Made by a program: the position numbers and the translations under genes. Of a DNA stretch of 41,611 nt, positions 16,493-23,481 are shown in pieces (positions within the stretch are counted from its first letter, which is position 1; each line of letters begins with the position of its first letter). This DNA is from a virus. The notes under the pieces were generated by a model. That model was given only the letters and a program-made list of their open reading frames with translations, was not told the DNA's origin and searched no databases. Where the stretch lies: the IMG/VR virus record IMGVR_UViG_3300046012_000432, positions 1 through 41,611 of that record. One strand, written 5' to 3'.

Positions 16493-17674
16493 GTGTCCTG
16501 GACCTATCTTCTGTGCGACAAGGACAGCGACGCGGAGCTCGCGGACCTGACCGAGTGGTCACTCACGAAGAAGATCTCAGCCAGGCTGAACCGGCCGCTC
16601 TCGACGGTGCTGACGATCCCCGGTGACACGGCCGCGATCCGCGACTCAAGCTTCGACGGCCGCCCGAACCTCGAGGTGGGACGGCGCACGATCAAGGCCT
16701 ACCAGGACGGGGTGCTCCGCGGCCACACGCTCGTCTGGAACATCGGCCCCTCCGGCGACGAAAACCAGACGTCGGTGATGGTCACCGGCTACGACCCCAT
16801 GATGCTGCTCCCGAAGCGGCTCGTCCAAGAGTCCGACGGCACCTTCGCGAACCCGCAGTTCGCATCGCCGATCACGGGCGCCGAGATCCTGCAGCAGGTG
16901 ATCGACAACACCGTCTCAAACGACGGCCCCCTGCCGATCGACACCTCCGGCGCGATCTCCTCCTCGACCGACCTCGCCGCCGACCTCACGAACTGGCCGA
17001 CCACGATCGGCGACCTCTTCACGATGCTCACCGACACCGGCGTCCTAGACGTCCAGATGGCGCCCGTCGACACACACACAGGATTCCCGGCCGGGATCAT
17101 GGCGCAACTGCTCGTCGCGGACGAACTCGGCGCTGACCTCACCGACAGCGTCCACTTCGACTACGCGACCGGCGACTTCTCCGTCGCGAACATCCGCCGC
17201 AGCTTCGACATGGACGAGCTCTGCAACAAGCTCTGGTACTACCTCGGCCCCCGCATCGACGACACCCACTACCGCGGCAACATCACGGCCACCGAAGCAG
17301 GCCTCGAAACCTACGCCGCGCTCCAGCTCGCCTCGCGCGACCTCTACGGCGTGTACATGGACGCACGGATCTACGACGACACCGACGTCGAGTCCGACGC
17401 GAGGCCGCTCTTCCACCGGCTCTGGAAGACGGAGGTGCAGCTGCGCGTCAACCCGCGCGAGCTCCTCTACGTTCAGCCCGCCGCCGGCGACGGCTGCCCC
17501 TTCCGGCCGTTCATCGACTACAACCCCGGCGACCGCGTCAGCGTCAACGCCGCCGACATCGTCGGCCCAGCGATAGACGGAGCCGTGCAACGGATCTACG
17601 GCTTCGACGTCGACGAGGACCAGGACGGCATCGAACGCGCCTCCGAGCTGATCGTGAGCGCAGCGGATGAGTAA
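16493..17674 (+). CDS. Tail tip/baseplate hub-like protein (ReqiPepy6 gp37-like)
   Basis: A 393-residue protein similar in layout to the 'Siphovirus ReqiPepy6 Gp37-like' family of tail proteins. The N-terminal beta part is WTYLLCDKDSDAELADLTEW, with TIKAYQDGVLRGHTLVWNIG. Middle and C-terminal strands include VQLRVNPRELLYVQP, FIDYNPGDRVSVNA and QRIYGFDVDEDQDGIERASE. It probably forms the hub at the tail tip. The GTG start is 11 bases after the previous stop and lacks a clear ribosome site. The last 8 bases overlap the next gene. Confidence 0.78.
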   Translation: MSWTYLLCDKDSDAELADLTEWSLTKKISARLNRPLSTVLTIPGDTAAIRDSSFDGRPNLEVGRRTIKAYQDGVLRGHTLVWNIGPSGDENQTSVMVTGYDPMMLLPKRLVQESDGTFANPQFASPITGAEILQQVIDNTVSNDGPLPIDTSGAISSSTDLAADLTNWPTTIGDLFTMLTDTGVLDVQMAPVDTHTGFPAGIMAQLLVADELGADLTDSVHFDYATGDFSVANIRRSFDMDELCNKLWYYLGPRIDDTHYRGNITATEAGLETYAALQLASRDLYGVYMDARIYDDTDVESDARPLFHRLWKTEVQLRVNPRELLYVQPAAGDGCPFRPFIDYNPGDRVSVNAADIVGPAIDGAVQRIYGFDVDEDQDGIERASELIVSAADE

Positions 17675-18365
17675 GCCGCTCTACGTGCGCACGGCCGAGA
17701 CCGCCTTGCGCGGGCTCCGCCGAGACGTCGAAGCGCTCAAGCGACGCGCGCAGCCAGCGGCGGCTGCGGGCGGCATCGCGCAGATGGGGTTCTTCACGAA
17801 CCCGTTCTTCGGTGACAGCATCGACAGCACCGACGAACGGTCCGAGGACTGGCTGCTCTGGTCGCAGTCATGGCTCGGCCCGCCCGGACAGATCGACAAC
17901 AACGGCTGGGTCTACGTTCCGCTCGTCGACACCTCCGTCGGCAGCGCGCCGGCGTCGATCTACGAAGTCAAGGTCGTCATCGATCCGCCCGACGACCCGA
18001 ACGACCCCGGTGACGGCACCGCGCCGGCCGACCCGAAGTATTGGGACATCGGCCTCACGATCTGTTACGGCTCACCTGACTTTCCCACGACCCCGCCGAC
18101 CGGGCCGCAGACGCAGGTGTGGGGGCCGATCGCGTGCAACCACAACAACCTGCCGTTCCAGGCGAACTACACGAAGAACGTCAACGTCCCAGGACGGCAG
18201 CCGACGGCGTTCTGGGAATCGATCACCGAGATCGTCAACAACTCCGGCTACCCCTACTGCGCGCTCGCGGTCTCGCTCACCCAGACGCACCCTGGCGACG
18301 ATCCCGGGATGCGACAGACGTCCGTTCACAACGGCTACATGCAAGTGCGTCTGCTCAACGGATAG
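17667..18365 (+). CDS. Minor tail protein, unknown
   Basis: A 232-residue protein. The N-terminal ~35 residues are a helical oligomerisation-like segment (YVRTAETALRGLRRDVEALK). A beta-rich body with many Trp, Asn and Pro follows (WVYVPLVDTSVGSAP, YWDIGLTICYGSPDF, YMQVRLLNG). It is the last gene of the tail module, where receptor-binding or tip proteins are usual. The ATG overlaps the hub gene by 8 bases. Its stop codon TAG is itself part of a GATAGAC sequence. Confidence 0.72.
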   Translation: MSKPLYVRTAETALRGLRRDVEALKRRAQPAAAAGGIAQMGFFTNPFFGDSIDSTDERSEDWLLWSQSWLGPPGQIDNNGWVYVPLVDTSVGSAPASIYEVKVVIDPPDDPNDPGDGTAPADPKYWDIGLTICYGSPDFPTTPPTGPQTQVWGPIACNHNNLPFQANYTKNVNVPGRQPTAFWESITEIVNNSGYPYCALAVSLTQTHPGDDPGMRQTSVHNGYMQVRLLNG

Positions 18366-18376
18366 ACCTGCGGGCC

Positions 18377-18382
18377 GATAGA
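18377..18382 (+). promoter_or_regulatory. GATAGA start-linked element before lysis cassette
   Basis: GGCCGATAGACC ends 7 bases before an ATG at 18390. A second GATAGAC lies 16 bases upstream at 18361-18367, overlapping the stop of the tail gene. Copy 6, doubled. Confidence 0.6.
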
Positions 18383-18389
18383 CCGCACC

Positions 18390-18434
18390 ATGCTCCGGCC
18401 CGCGCAAGCTCCTGACCGTCACCGGGCCGACTGA
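18390..18434 (+). CDS. 14-codon leader ORF
   Basis: ATG at 18390 opens a 14-residue reading frame (MLRPAQAPDRHRAD) ending TGA at 18434, eight bases before the next gene's ATG. It is the only ORF that uses the GATAGA at 18377 with correct spacing. It could be a translated leader that couples or delays lysis protein synthesis. It may also be chance. Confidence 0.35.
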   Translation: MLRPAQAPDRHRAD

Positions 18435-18442
18435 CCGTTGCG

Positions 18443-18838
18443 ATGCCGCTCATCGTCGTCATCCTCGGCGGGTTCGCGACGCTGCTCACCGTCACCGCGT
18501 CACTCGCCGCGGTCTGGCGTGTCGGCCGGCTGAAGACGCTCCACGAGACCGCCGAACGCGCCGCCGCGGCCTGGCAGGAAGAGCGCGACGCCGCCGTCGC
18601 GAAAGCGACGCGGCTCGAGGACGACATCCAGCAGCTCGAGGGGCGCGTGAAGGAGCTCGAAGAGGCAAAGCAGCGGCTCGAGGAGCGCACCGACCTGACG
18701 ACGTATTTCGAGCGCCAGGAGCGGAACCACCGCGAACTGCTCGAGGAGCAGCACCAGAGCACGATGAGCGTGAAGTCGCTCGCGGTCGCGATCGAGACGC
18801 TCGCGACGATGCTCCGCCCGCTCACCGCCGCCAGCTAA
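18443..18838 (+). CDS. Membrane-anchored coiled-coil protein of lysis cassette
   Basis: A 131-residue protein with one N-terminal membrane segment (LIVVILGGFATLLTVTASLA). A long charged coiled coil follows (KATRLEDDIQQLEGRVKELE onward). The architecture resembles i-spanins or membrane-tethered lysis regulators. In a Gram-positive-like host a holin accessory role is more likely. The sequence before the ATG reads CGACTGAC plus 7 bases, a degenerate form of the GATAGAC element. No Shine-Dalgarno sequence is seen. Confidence 0.7.
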   Translation: MPLIVVILGGFATLLTVTASLAAVWRVGRLKTLHETAERAAAAWQEERDAAVAKATRLEDDIQQLEGRVKELEEAKQRLEERTDLTTYFERQERNHRELLEEQHQSTMSVKSLAVAIETLATMLRPLTAAS

Positions 18839-18853
18839 AACGCGCGTCGCGCC

Positions 18854-18859
18854 GACAGA
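18854..18859 (+). promoter_or_regulatory. GACAGA variant of start-linked element before endolysin
   Basis: GCCGACAGAC, one base off GATAGA, ends 6 bases before the GTG at 18866. An ATG at 18861 lies inside the gap but opens an out-of-frame ORF. Copy 7. Confidence 0.5.
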
Positions 18860-18865
18860 CATGGC

Positions 18866-19747
18866 GTGGCAAGGCTGCGCCTCCTTCTTCTCCTCGCGAC
18901 GGCCGCGGCCGCGATATCGCCAGGGGCGCTCGCCGCCGGCCGCACGGACGCGTGGAACCTGCACCCCGGCTCGCGCGGCCCGCGCGTGGCTGCGCTGCAG
19001 TGGATGCTCGCCGGTCACTGCCCGAACCGCTACGCGGTGCGCTGCGGCGGCAAGGTCAAGCCGACGCTGCATCGCTACACCGCCGGCATCGACGGGGCCC
19101 GCACAGGCTCCGGCGTCGTCGCGATGAAATACCGGGTCGGCTACCCAAAAGCGGGGGAGTGCGGCGCATCGCGCAGCTACCTCAACGCGTCGGTGGGGCC
19201 CTACTTCTTCGCGCTCCTGAAGGGGCAGAAGCAGCGGCCGACGTGCTGGGTCGTCCTCGCTGCGAAACGGATCAAGCTTCCAGCCCCGGGCGTCTCCGCG
19301 GCCGCGTTGAAGGTGAAGGCGTTCGAGGTCGCGCAGCTCGGAGTGACGGAGCAGCCTGCCGGCTCGAACCGCGGCCCACGCATCTCCTACGACGCAGCCG
19401 GTGTCCGCGCCTACCAGGCCGCGACTGGCGCCTACGGGGCCGCATGGTGCGTCTCGTTCCAGCAGGCGTCGTTTCTCGCCGAGCTGGGTGTCACGTTCGC
19501 CGACCGCACCGCGGGCGTCTTCTACGCGGTCGGGTACGCCCGCAGCCACGGCTGGTTGAACGCCAAGGCGAAGGTCGGCGAGCTCGTCGCGTTCCTCGAC
19601 TACCAAGGCCACATGGGCTTCGTCGCGAAGATCACGGCTTCTGGCTTCTCGAGCATCGAGGGGAACCAGGCGAACGGCGTTCACGAGGTCTTCCACGCGT
19701 ACGGGTCGCGGCCCTATGCGTTCATCGCGATCCCCGGCGTGGCTTGA
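18866..19747 (+). CDS. Endolysin with signal peptide and CHAP domain
   Basis: A 293-residue cell-wall hydrolase. Residues 1-~23 are a signal peptide (MARLRLLLLLATAAAA, then SPGALA-A), so export may not need a holin pore. Residues ~30-95 resemble a peptidoglycan-binding domain (HPGSRGPRVAALQWMLAGH). The C-terminal ~130 residues form a CHAP amidase/endopeptidase. The likely catalytic Cys is C195 in GAAWCVSFQQ, the His is H249 in GHMGFV, and E265/N267 lie in IEGNQ. GTG 18866 is chosen because it preserves the signal peptide and the GACAGA spacing. The gene is flanked by two membrane-protein genes. Confidence 0.87.
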   Translation: MARLRLLLLLATAAAAISPGALAAGRTDAWNLHPGSRGPRVAALQWMLAGHCPNRYAVRCGGKVKPTLHRYTAGIDGARTGSGVVAMKYRVGYPKAGECGASRSYLNASVGPYFFALLKGQKQRPTCWVVLAAKRIKLPAPGVSAAALKVKAFEVAQLGVTEQPAGSNRGPRISYDAAGVRAYQAATGAYGAAWCVSFQQASFLAELGVTFADRTAGVFYAVGYARSHGWLNAKAKVGELVAFLDYQGHMGFVAKITASGFSSIEGNQANGVHEVFHAYGSRPYAFIAIPGVA

Positions 19748-19756
19748 GCGCCAGCC

Positions 19757-19762
19757 GATAGG
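19757..19762 (+). promoter_or_regulatory. GATAGG start-linked element before holin-like gene
   Basis: GCCGATAGGC ends 7 bases before the ATG at 19770, in the 22-base gap after the endolysin stop. Copy 8. Confidence 0.6.
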
Positions 19763-19769
19763 CGCGCGC

Positions 19770-20027
19770 ATGGATCTCGCCGAGAAGGTCTCGTCCGCGC
19801 TGAGCAAGCTCGTCGGCCCGAACTCCGCCCATGTCATCGACGGGCTGATCGCCTGGGAACTCACCGCGGTCGCCGCCGGCGCGAAGTCGCACTCGGCACG
19901 CGAGTACGGCGTCAACCACCCGCTGCTCGTCGTCGCGTTCACGGTTGGGCCGCCGCTGCTGACCGCGGCCGCCGCGAAGTTCCGGAAAGCCGCCGGGACG
20001 AAGTCGGCCGTCGAGCCGAAGAAGTAG
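19770..20027 (+). CDS. Holin-like small membrane protein
   Basis: An 85-residue protein with a moderately hydrophobic helix (VIDGLIAWELTAVAAGA). A clear membrane segment (HPLLVVAFTVGPPLLTAAAA) and a Lys-rich tail follow. Size, position directly after the endolysin and the charged tail fit a holin, but no family motif is certain. The ATG at 19770 is set by the GATAGG element. Confidence 0.62.
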   Translation: MDLAEKVSSALSKLVGPNSAHVIDGLIAWELTAVAAGAKSHSAREYGVNHPLLVVAFTVGPPLLTAAAAKFRKAAGTKSAVEPKK

Positions 20028-20031
20028 CGCG

Positions 20032-20220
20032 GTGGAGACCGCCTTGATTCCCACGGAATCAGAGCGCGTCGCATCCTGGCGACTCGAGCAAGCGCTCGGG
20101 CTCAACGTGCCGCTCGAGCTGGCCGAAGTGTTCGCGATAAGTGACGGCGACCTGCACCGCCTCGGCGAGCTCGTCCGTGGCGGATGCCCGCCCGAGCTCG
20201 CCGCGCGCATTCTGATCTAG
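20032..20220 (+). CDS. Short helical protein, unknown
   Basis: A 62-residue protein with a GTG start. Residues ~12-62 (RVASWRLEQALGLNVPLELA ... GDLHRLGELVRGGCPPELAA) resemble a short repeat-like protein common in some actinobacterial genomes ('WRLEQL...DLH...LVxxGCPxExAxxIL'). The function is not known. It ends the late transcription unit and overlaps the 3' end of the minus-strand HIRAN gene by four bases. Confidence 0.6.
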   Translation: METALIPTESERVASWRLEQALGLNVPLELAEVFAISDGDLHRLGELVRGGCPPELAARILI

Positions 20221-20993
20221 CTCATCGCGACAGTTGGGGAGAGCTTGGCGGCAAGTTCACCGATCTTGCTCGGTGTCGCGATCAGAACATGAATCGCGCA
20301 GCGCTCACCGCTGTCATAGCGCCATTCCCATCCAGTGATCGCGAGCCAGCCTTCATCGAGCGCAGGTCGTACCTTCGGCTGCATCATCCTCGGGACGTAA
20401 CCGAGCTGATGAAGCATGTCGGCGGTGTGGATCGCTAACGCGTTTCCGTCGAACTCGTTCTTCGGCTCGGGGATGATCAACAGTCGCTGCCCCGGCCCGC
20501 CGGAGGGCGTCATACGTGTCGCGGCGTCGCGATACTTGACTCCCGCGACGTGGATGTGAACCAGACCGGCATGCACTTCGAGATCAGGGTCGTCGTAGCT
20601 GATCCAGCTGTTGAAGCCATGAAAGACGGCCGCCGGCCAGATGCCGTGACCTGTGAGGTGAACGCCGTCACGGTCGGTGAAGTCCCTGGTATTCGAGAAG
20701 AACTCAAGCTCAGATCCAGGTTGGTCAGAAAGGCTTTCACCGTTGACCGTGGCGAAGAGCTGGACCCTCGAGAGCGCCTCCGCGTACGTCGCCGACGTCG
20801 CGGCTTCCGACTGCTGCGCATCGCGCCTCGAAGTCGGGGGCGCCTGCCGAATGCGATTCGTGTACCGCAGGTAACCGGCGACGCAGACTCCGATTCCCAC
20901 GAGGACGACGATCCAAGCCCAGCCGGCGGAAATGTGCAGCTGCGTCTGCACGATCACGACGAGCACCAGCACCGCCAAGAATGCCCGGATCAC
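20217..20993 (-). CDS. Membrane-anchored HIRAN-domain protein
   Basis: A 258-residue protein. Two N-terminal membrane segments (residues ~3-17 and ~24-42) are followed by a soluble region. The last ~110 residues match the HIRAN pattern: IHVAGVKYRDAA, PGQRLLIIPEPKNEFDGNAL and LHQLGYVPRMM. HIRAN domains usually bind DNA 3' ends in helicases and repair proteins. A membrane-tethered stand-alone form is unusual, and a lysogeny-expressed defence or exclusion role is speculative. It is transcribed against the lysis genes and overlaps the zinc-ribbon gene by ATGA. Confidence 0.78.
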   Translation of the reverse strand: MIRAFLAVLVLVVIVQTQLHISAGWAWIVVLVGIGVCVAGYLRYTNRIRQAPPTSRRDAQQSEAATSATYAEALSRVQLFATVNGESLSDQPGSELEFFSNTRDFTDRDGVHLTGHGIWPAAVFHGFNSWISYDDPDLEVHAGLVHIHVAGVKYRDAATRMTPSGGPGQRLLIIPEPKNEFDGNALAIHTADMLHQLGYVPRMMQPKVRPALDEGWLAITGWEWRYDSGERCAIHVLIATPSKIGELAAKLSPTVAMS

Positions 20994-21208
20994 TGAGCGC
21001 CAGCTGCATCGTTGATCGCGCGCTGGCAGTGCGGGCAGACGGTCGCTTCGGGATGGCGTAGCTCACGGCAATGCGGGCACGCGACATACCCGGACCGGCC
21101 GCGGAAAAGGTCAATCAGCTTCACGATCGGCAGCGCCCGACTGATGCCGCCGTGGGTGATCTTCCGGACGTCGTCTTCGCTCAATGTCCGGAATGGATCG
21201 TCTTTCAC
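20990..21208 (-). CDS. Zinc-ribbon protein paired with HIRAN gene
   Basis: A 72-residue protein with CPHCRELRHPEATVCPHCQR near the C-terminus, a two-CxxC zinc ribbon. The N-terminal half is helical (LSEDDVRKITHGGISRALP; KLIDLFRGRSG). A GTG start at 21208 follows a ribosome site AGGGAG. It is first in a two-gene minus-strand operon with the HIRAN gene, so both probably work together. Confidence 0.75.
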   Translation of the reverse strand: MKDDPFRTLSEDDVRKITHGGISRALPIVKLIDLFRGRSGYVACPHCRELRHPEATVCPHCQRAINDAAGAQ

Positions 21209-21235
21209 GACGATCTCCCTTCTACGCGCAAGTGG

Positions 21236-21241
21236 GATATA
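21236..21241 (-). promoter_or_regulatory. Candidate promoter of the HIRAN operon
   Basis: On the minus strand TATATC lies 27 bases upstream of the GTG at 21208. A TTCAAT stands 13 bases further upstream. The local AT content is higher than elsewhere. The spacing is short for a canonical promoter, so this is tentative. Confidence 0.35.
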
Positions 21242-21374
21242 CGCCGGTCGGACGATTGAACCCGGGTCAGCGGTGTGATGACATTGGGCGTGACGGAGGG
21301 TCTGGGGAGACGGGGGTCAGCGCTACCGGTGGATGCGAACATGCTCGACGACCTGGCCGACGTGCTGCAGTCGG

Positions 21375-21707
21375 TCATTGCTTCCCTCGCGCACGCTGAG
21401 GTGGCGCTTCGTTCGCTAGCTCATTCGACCGATCCGCCGCTTCCCGCGCCGCGTCACCTGCACGCTTTACCGACTCTGCTGGATCGTTGCCCTGCAGCGC
21501 CTTCTGACCCTCAGCCGTGAGGAGGCCCGCGGCGGCGAGAAGCTGAAGGGTGCTCTCGTATTCGGGGGCGCTGACACCGTCGAGCCAGCGCTGCACGTTC
21601 CTCGGTGCGGAGTACGAGGTCATCTCGAGGGTGCGCGCGAGCTCCGTCGGCGTCGTCGCACCTGTCGCCTTCATGGCTCGTTTCACCAGCTCCGGTGCGC
21701 TGATCAT
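21375..21707 (-). CDS. Phage repressor-like HTH protein
   Basis: A 110-residue protein with an N-terminal helix-turn-helix (TPTELARTLEMTSYSAPRNV, then QRWLDGVSAPEYESTLQLLA). The C-terminus is charged and disordered. It is divergent from the XRE gene at 21777, with a 69-base gap carrying a near-perfect palindrome. That layout is the expected immunity switch, and this gene is the likelier repressor because it reads away from the early genes. It lacks a peptidase domain, so induction is not by LexA-type self-cleavage. Confidence 0.75.
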   Translation of the reverse strand: MISAPELVKRAMKATGATTPTELARTLEMTSYSAPRNVQRWLDGVSAPEYESTLQLLAAAGLLTAEGQKALQGNDPAESVKRAGDAAREAADRSNELANEAPPQRARGKQ

Positions 21708-21728
21708 TCGCTGAACGTAACGAGGAGG

Positions 21729-21761
21729 GACTGTTAAGTCAGACGGTCTAACTTGACAGTC
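21729..21761. promoter_or_regulatory. 33-bp near-palindromic operator in the switch region
   Basis: Half-sites GACTGTTAAGTCAGAC and GTCTAACTTGACAGTC flank a central G and match as inverted repeats at 14 of 16 positions. A TTGACA (21753-21758) lies inside the right half. A 17-base gap after it leads to CATGTT at 21776-21781, so a promoter for the rightward gene could be covered by the bound regulator. It sits between the divergent HTH genes. Confidence 0.72.
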
Positions 21762-21776
21762 AATCTATGACCTGTC

Positions 21777-22160
21777 ATGTTGGTCGGCGTGCTCGTCGGA
21801 ACCTTCAACCCGAAGCGCCTCGAGAGGGCCATCCAGGCCAAGGGGCTGACGGCCGCGGACCTCGCCTATGAGATGCGCCGCACCTCTGGCGGTAGGTTGA
21901 AGACGACCGAGAGCCAGGTCTACAAGTGGCTCCGCGGCGACCACGTTCCGACGATCGGCGCGCTTGCCGTCGCGGCGCGCGCGACCGATGTCACGACCGA
22001 CTCGCTCTTCGAGCACGACGAAGACGACGAGGAGAAGGCTCGAGCTATGCGCCTCAACCGCATCCGGGTCGAGCTCGCGCGCACGGGGCGCACTGATCTG
22101 GTCGCGGACCTGAACGCGCTCGCCGGCGCCGGCGCCGGCGCGACGGACGGCTGGCTATGA
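21777..22160 (+). CDS. XRE-family regulator opposite the repressor
   Basis: A 127-residue protein with a helix-turn-helix in residues ~10-60 (RLERAIQAKGLTAADLAYEM; ESQVYKWLRGDHVPTIGALA). An acidic patch EHDEDDEE and a helical tail with an AGAGAG repeat follow. It is probably the rightward-promoter regulator (Cro-like or activator). The exact start is uncertain: ATG 21777 is first, but a few codons could be trimmed. The stop overlaps the next ATG (ATGA). Confidence 0.75.
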   Translation: MLVGVLVGTFNPKRLERAIQAKGLTAADLAYEMRRTSGGRLKTTESQVYKWLRGDHVPTIGALAVAARATDVTTDSLFEHDEDDEEKARAMRLNRIRVELARTGRTDLVADLNALAGAGAGATDGWL

Positions 22161-22633
22161 ACGAGCACGAGCGTGCGTTGTTGCGGTCGGGGACGTTTCC
22201 GGTGTTGGAGCTGCTCGAGGATCGTGGCTGGCATACGGCGGCTGAGATCGAGGAGCGCTGCAACGTGACGGCGCATTCGCGGCTGTCTGAGTTGCGCGGT
22301 GATGGGTGCGTGATCGACAAGCGTCGGAACCCGCAGGCGACGGGGCGGCGGATGTTCAGCTACCGGCTGGTCGCGTCGGCCGAGGAGATGGCGGCGTTGG
22401 ACGAGTCCGAGGCGAGGCAGCCCGCTGCCGCAGATTCGGGCTCGTCGAGCGCCGGTGGGTCTGAGCGCTCGGGCTCCGTTGTGGGCGCGGCCGGGGTTGG
22501 GGCCTCGGCCGCGCCCGACGGTGAGCTCGAGGACGCGGGTTGGCGTGATTTGTTTCCGGCGGAATCAGCTGGTGAGGCGTTGCCCCCCCCGAGTTGCGGG
22601 CAGCTGCCGCTCCTCGACGAGGTGGCGTTCTAG
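22157..22633 (+). CDS. Winged-HTH protein with disordered tail
   Basis: A 158-residue protein. Residues 10-75 read as a winged helix (FPVLELLEDRGWHTAAEIEE; HSRLSELRGDGCVIDKRR). The remainder is low-complexity Ala/Ser/Gly. An 8-C run at 22583-22590 encodes PPP near the C-terminus. The protein is probably an early DNA-binding protein, but the target is unknown. Its TAG stop and the TAG stop of the convergent Ku gene share one CTAG palindrome. Confidence 0.68.
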   Translation: MNEHERALLRSGTFPVLELLEDRGWHTAAEIEERCNVTAHSRLSELRGDGCVIDKRRNPQATGRRMFSYRLVASAEEMAALDESEARQPAAADSGSSSAGGSERSGSVVGAAGVGASAAPDGELEDAGWRDLFPAESAGEALPPPSCGQLPLLDEVAF

Positions 22634-23469
22634 TGCCGGGCGAGCGCGGCGTCGACGCGCGCTTTGCGGCTCTTCGGGATGCCGCGGATGCTCTGCTGCA
22701 GCGCGCCGGCGATATCGACGGACGGTCTGGCGGCGCGCTCGTCGATCGGCGGCGCCTGGATCATGGTTGCGCCGCCGGTGAGGCGTGCGTCGAGCAGCTC
22801 CCGGATCCGTTCGCGGTGCTGGCTCGTGAGGAGCGCCGGCTCGTAGGGCACCTCGAGCCGGGCGACGAGCTTCCTGGCGAGCTCGAGCGTGCGTGCGTCG
22901 AGCTCGACCGCGGCGATCTCCTCGGCGATCGGGCCGGCGTCGCGAAGGTCGGCGGCCGGTGCGAGCTCGCGCAGCGCGAGCACGTAGCGGTGCGGGACGA
23001 GCGCGGCGAGGTGTTCGCTGCCGAACGCCGTCCAGCGGGCGAGGCCGATCAGCTGTTCGAGCCGGAGCGCCTGCTCGAGTGCGGCGTATCCGTCGCGGCT
23101 GACGCTGCTCGGGGTGGGGAGCAGGTAGTAGGCGCGTGTGGTGAGCATCGGGTCGAGGGCGTCGGCGTCGACGATCGCGTAGACGTCGATGATCCGGTTG
23201 TCGGGCGGCGCGACCGCGGTCAGCTCGTCCGGCTCGATGCGGACGTACTCGCCGGGTGCGACCTCCCAGCCTTTGACGAGCTCCTCGTCGGGCACGACGC
23301 CGTGAACGGGGCAGCCGCGGCTCTGCTTGATCGGCTGGCCGCAGCCGTCGTGGATCAGCCGGAACGTCGGCTCCTGCGACTTGCGGCGGCTGCTGACGAA
23401 GCCGATCGGGACGACGAGCTCCCGCAGCTTCAGCACGCCGTTCCAGGACGAGCGGGGAAGGTCGCTCAC
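22630..23469 (-). CDS. ku: Ku-like non-homologous end-joining protein
   Basis: A 279-residue protein recognisable as bacterial Ku, which forms a ring on DNA ends and recruits ligase LigD. Diagnostic segments are SSWNGVLKLRELVVPIGFVS at the N-terminus and LIHDGCGQPIKQSRGCPVHG near residue 40. VVPDEELVKGWEVAPGEYVR follows, then IIDVYAIVDADALDPMLTTR with AYYLLP. The SAP-like basic C-terminal extension is minimal (IPKSRKARVDAALARH). No LigD or other ligase is in the window, so host ligase would be needed. The gene is minus-strand among plus-strand early genes and starts at GTG 23469 without a Shine-Dalgarno site. Mycobacteriophages Corndog and Omega are known to carry Ku. Confidence 0.9.
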   Translation of the reverse strand: MSDLPRSSWNGVLKLRELVVPIGFVSSRRKSQEPTFRLIHDGCGQPIKQSRGCPVHGVVPDEELVKGWEVAPGEYVRIEPDELTAVAPPDNRIIDVYAIVDADALDPMLTTRAYYLLPTPSSVSRDGYAALEQALRLEQLIGLARWTAFGSEHLAALVPHRYVLALRELAPAADLRDAGPIAEEIAAVELDARTLELARKLVARLEVPYEPALLTSQHRERIRELLDARLTGGATMIQAPPIDERAARPSVDIAGALQQSIRGIPKSRKARVDAALARH

Positions 23470-23475
23470 AAGCCG

Positions 23476-23481
23476 ACCGTA
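23476..23481 (-). promoter_or_regulatory. Candidate -10 of a leaderless ku transcript
   Basis: On the minus strand TACGGT (TAnnnT) ends 6 bases before the ku GTG. That is the spacing expected if transcription starts at the start codon. TTTTTG lies 17 bases further upstream. It differs from the GATAGR elements, suggesting a host-type promoter. Confidence 0.4.

Noticed and set aside
21275-21520. Plus-strand ORF of 81 codons antisense to the repressor 3' end.
   Set aside because: No ribosome site, overlaps the better-supported repressor, and the C-terminal half is Pro/His-rich as in shadow frames. A segment around LDDLADVLQSVIASL looks protein-like but is not enough.
22114-22146. GGCGCC-rich tandem stretch as a regulatory repeat.
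   Set aside because: It encodes an Ala-Gly run at the end of the XRE gene and is explained by GC-rich codon use.
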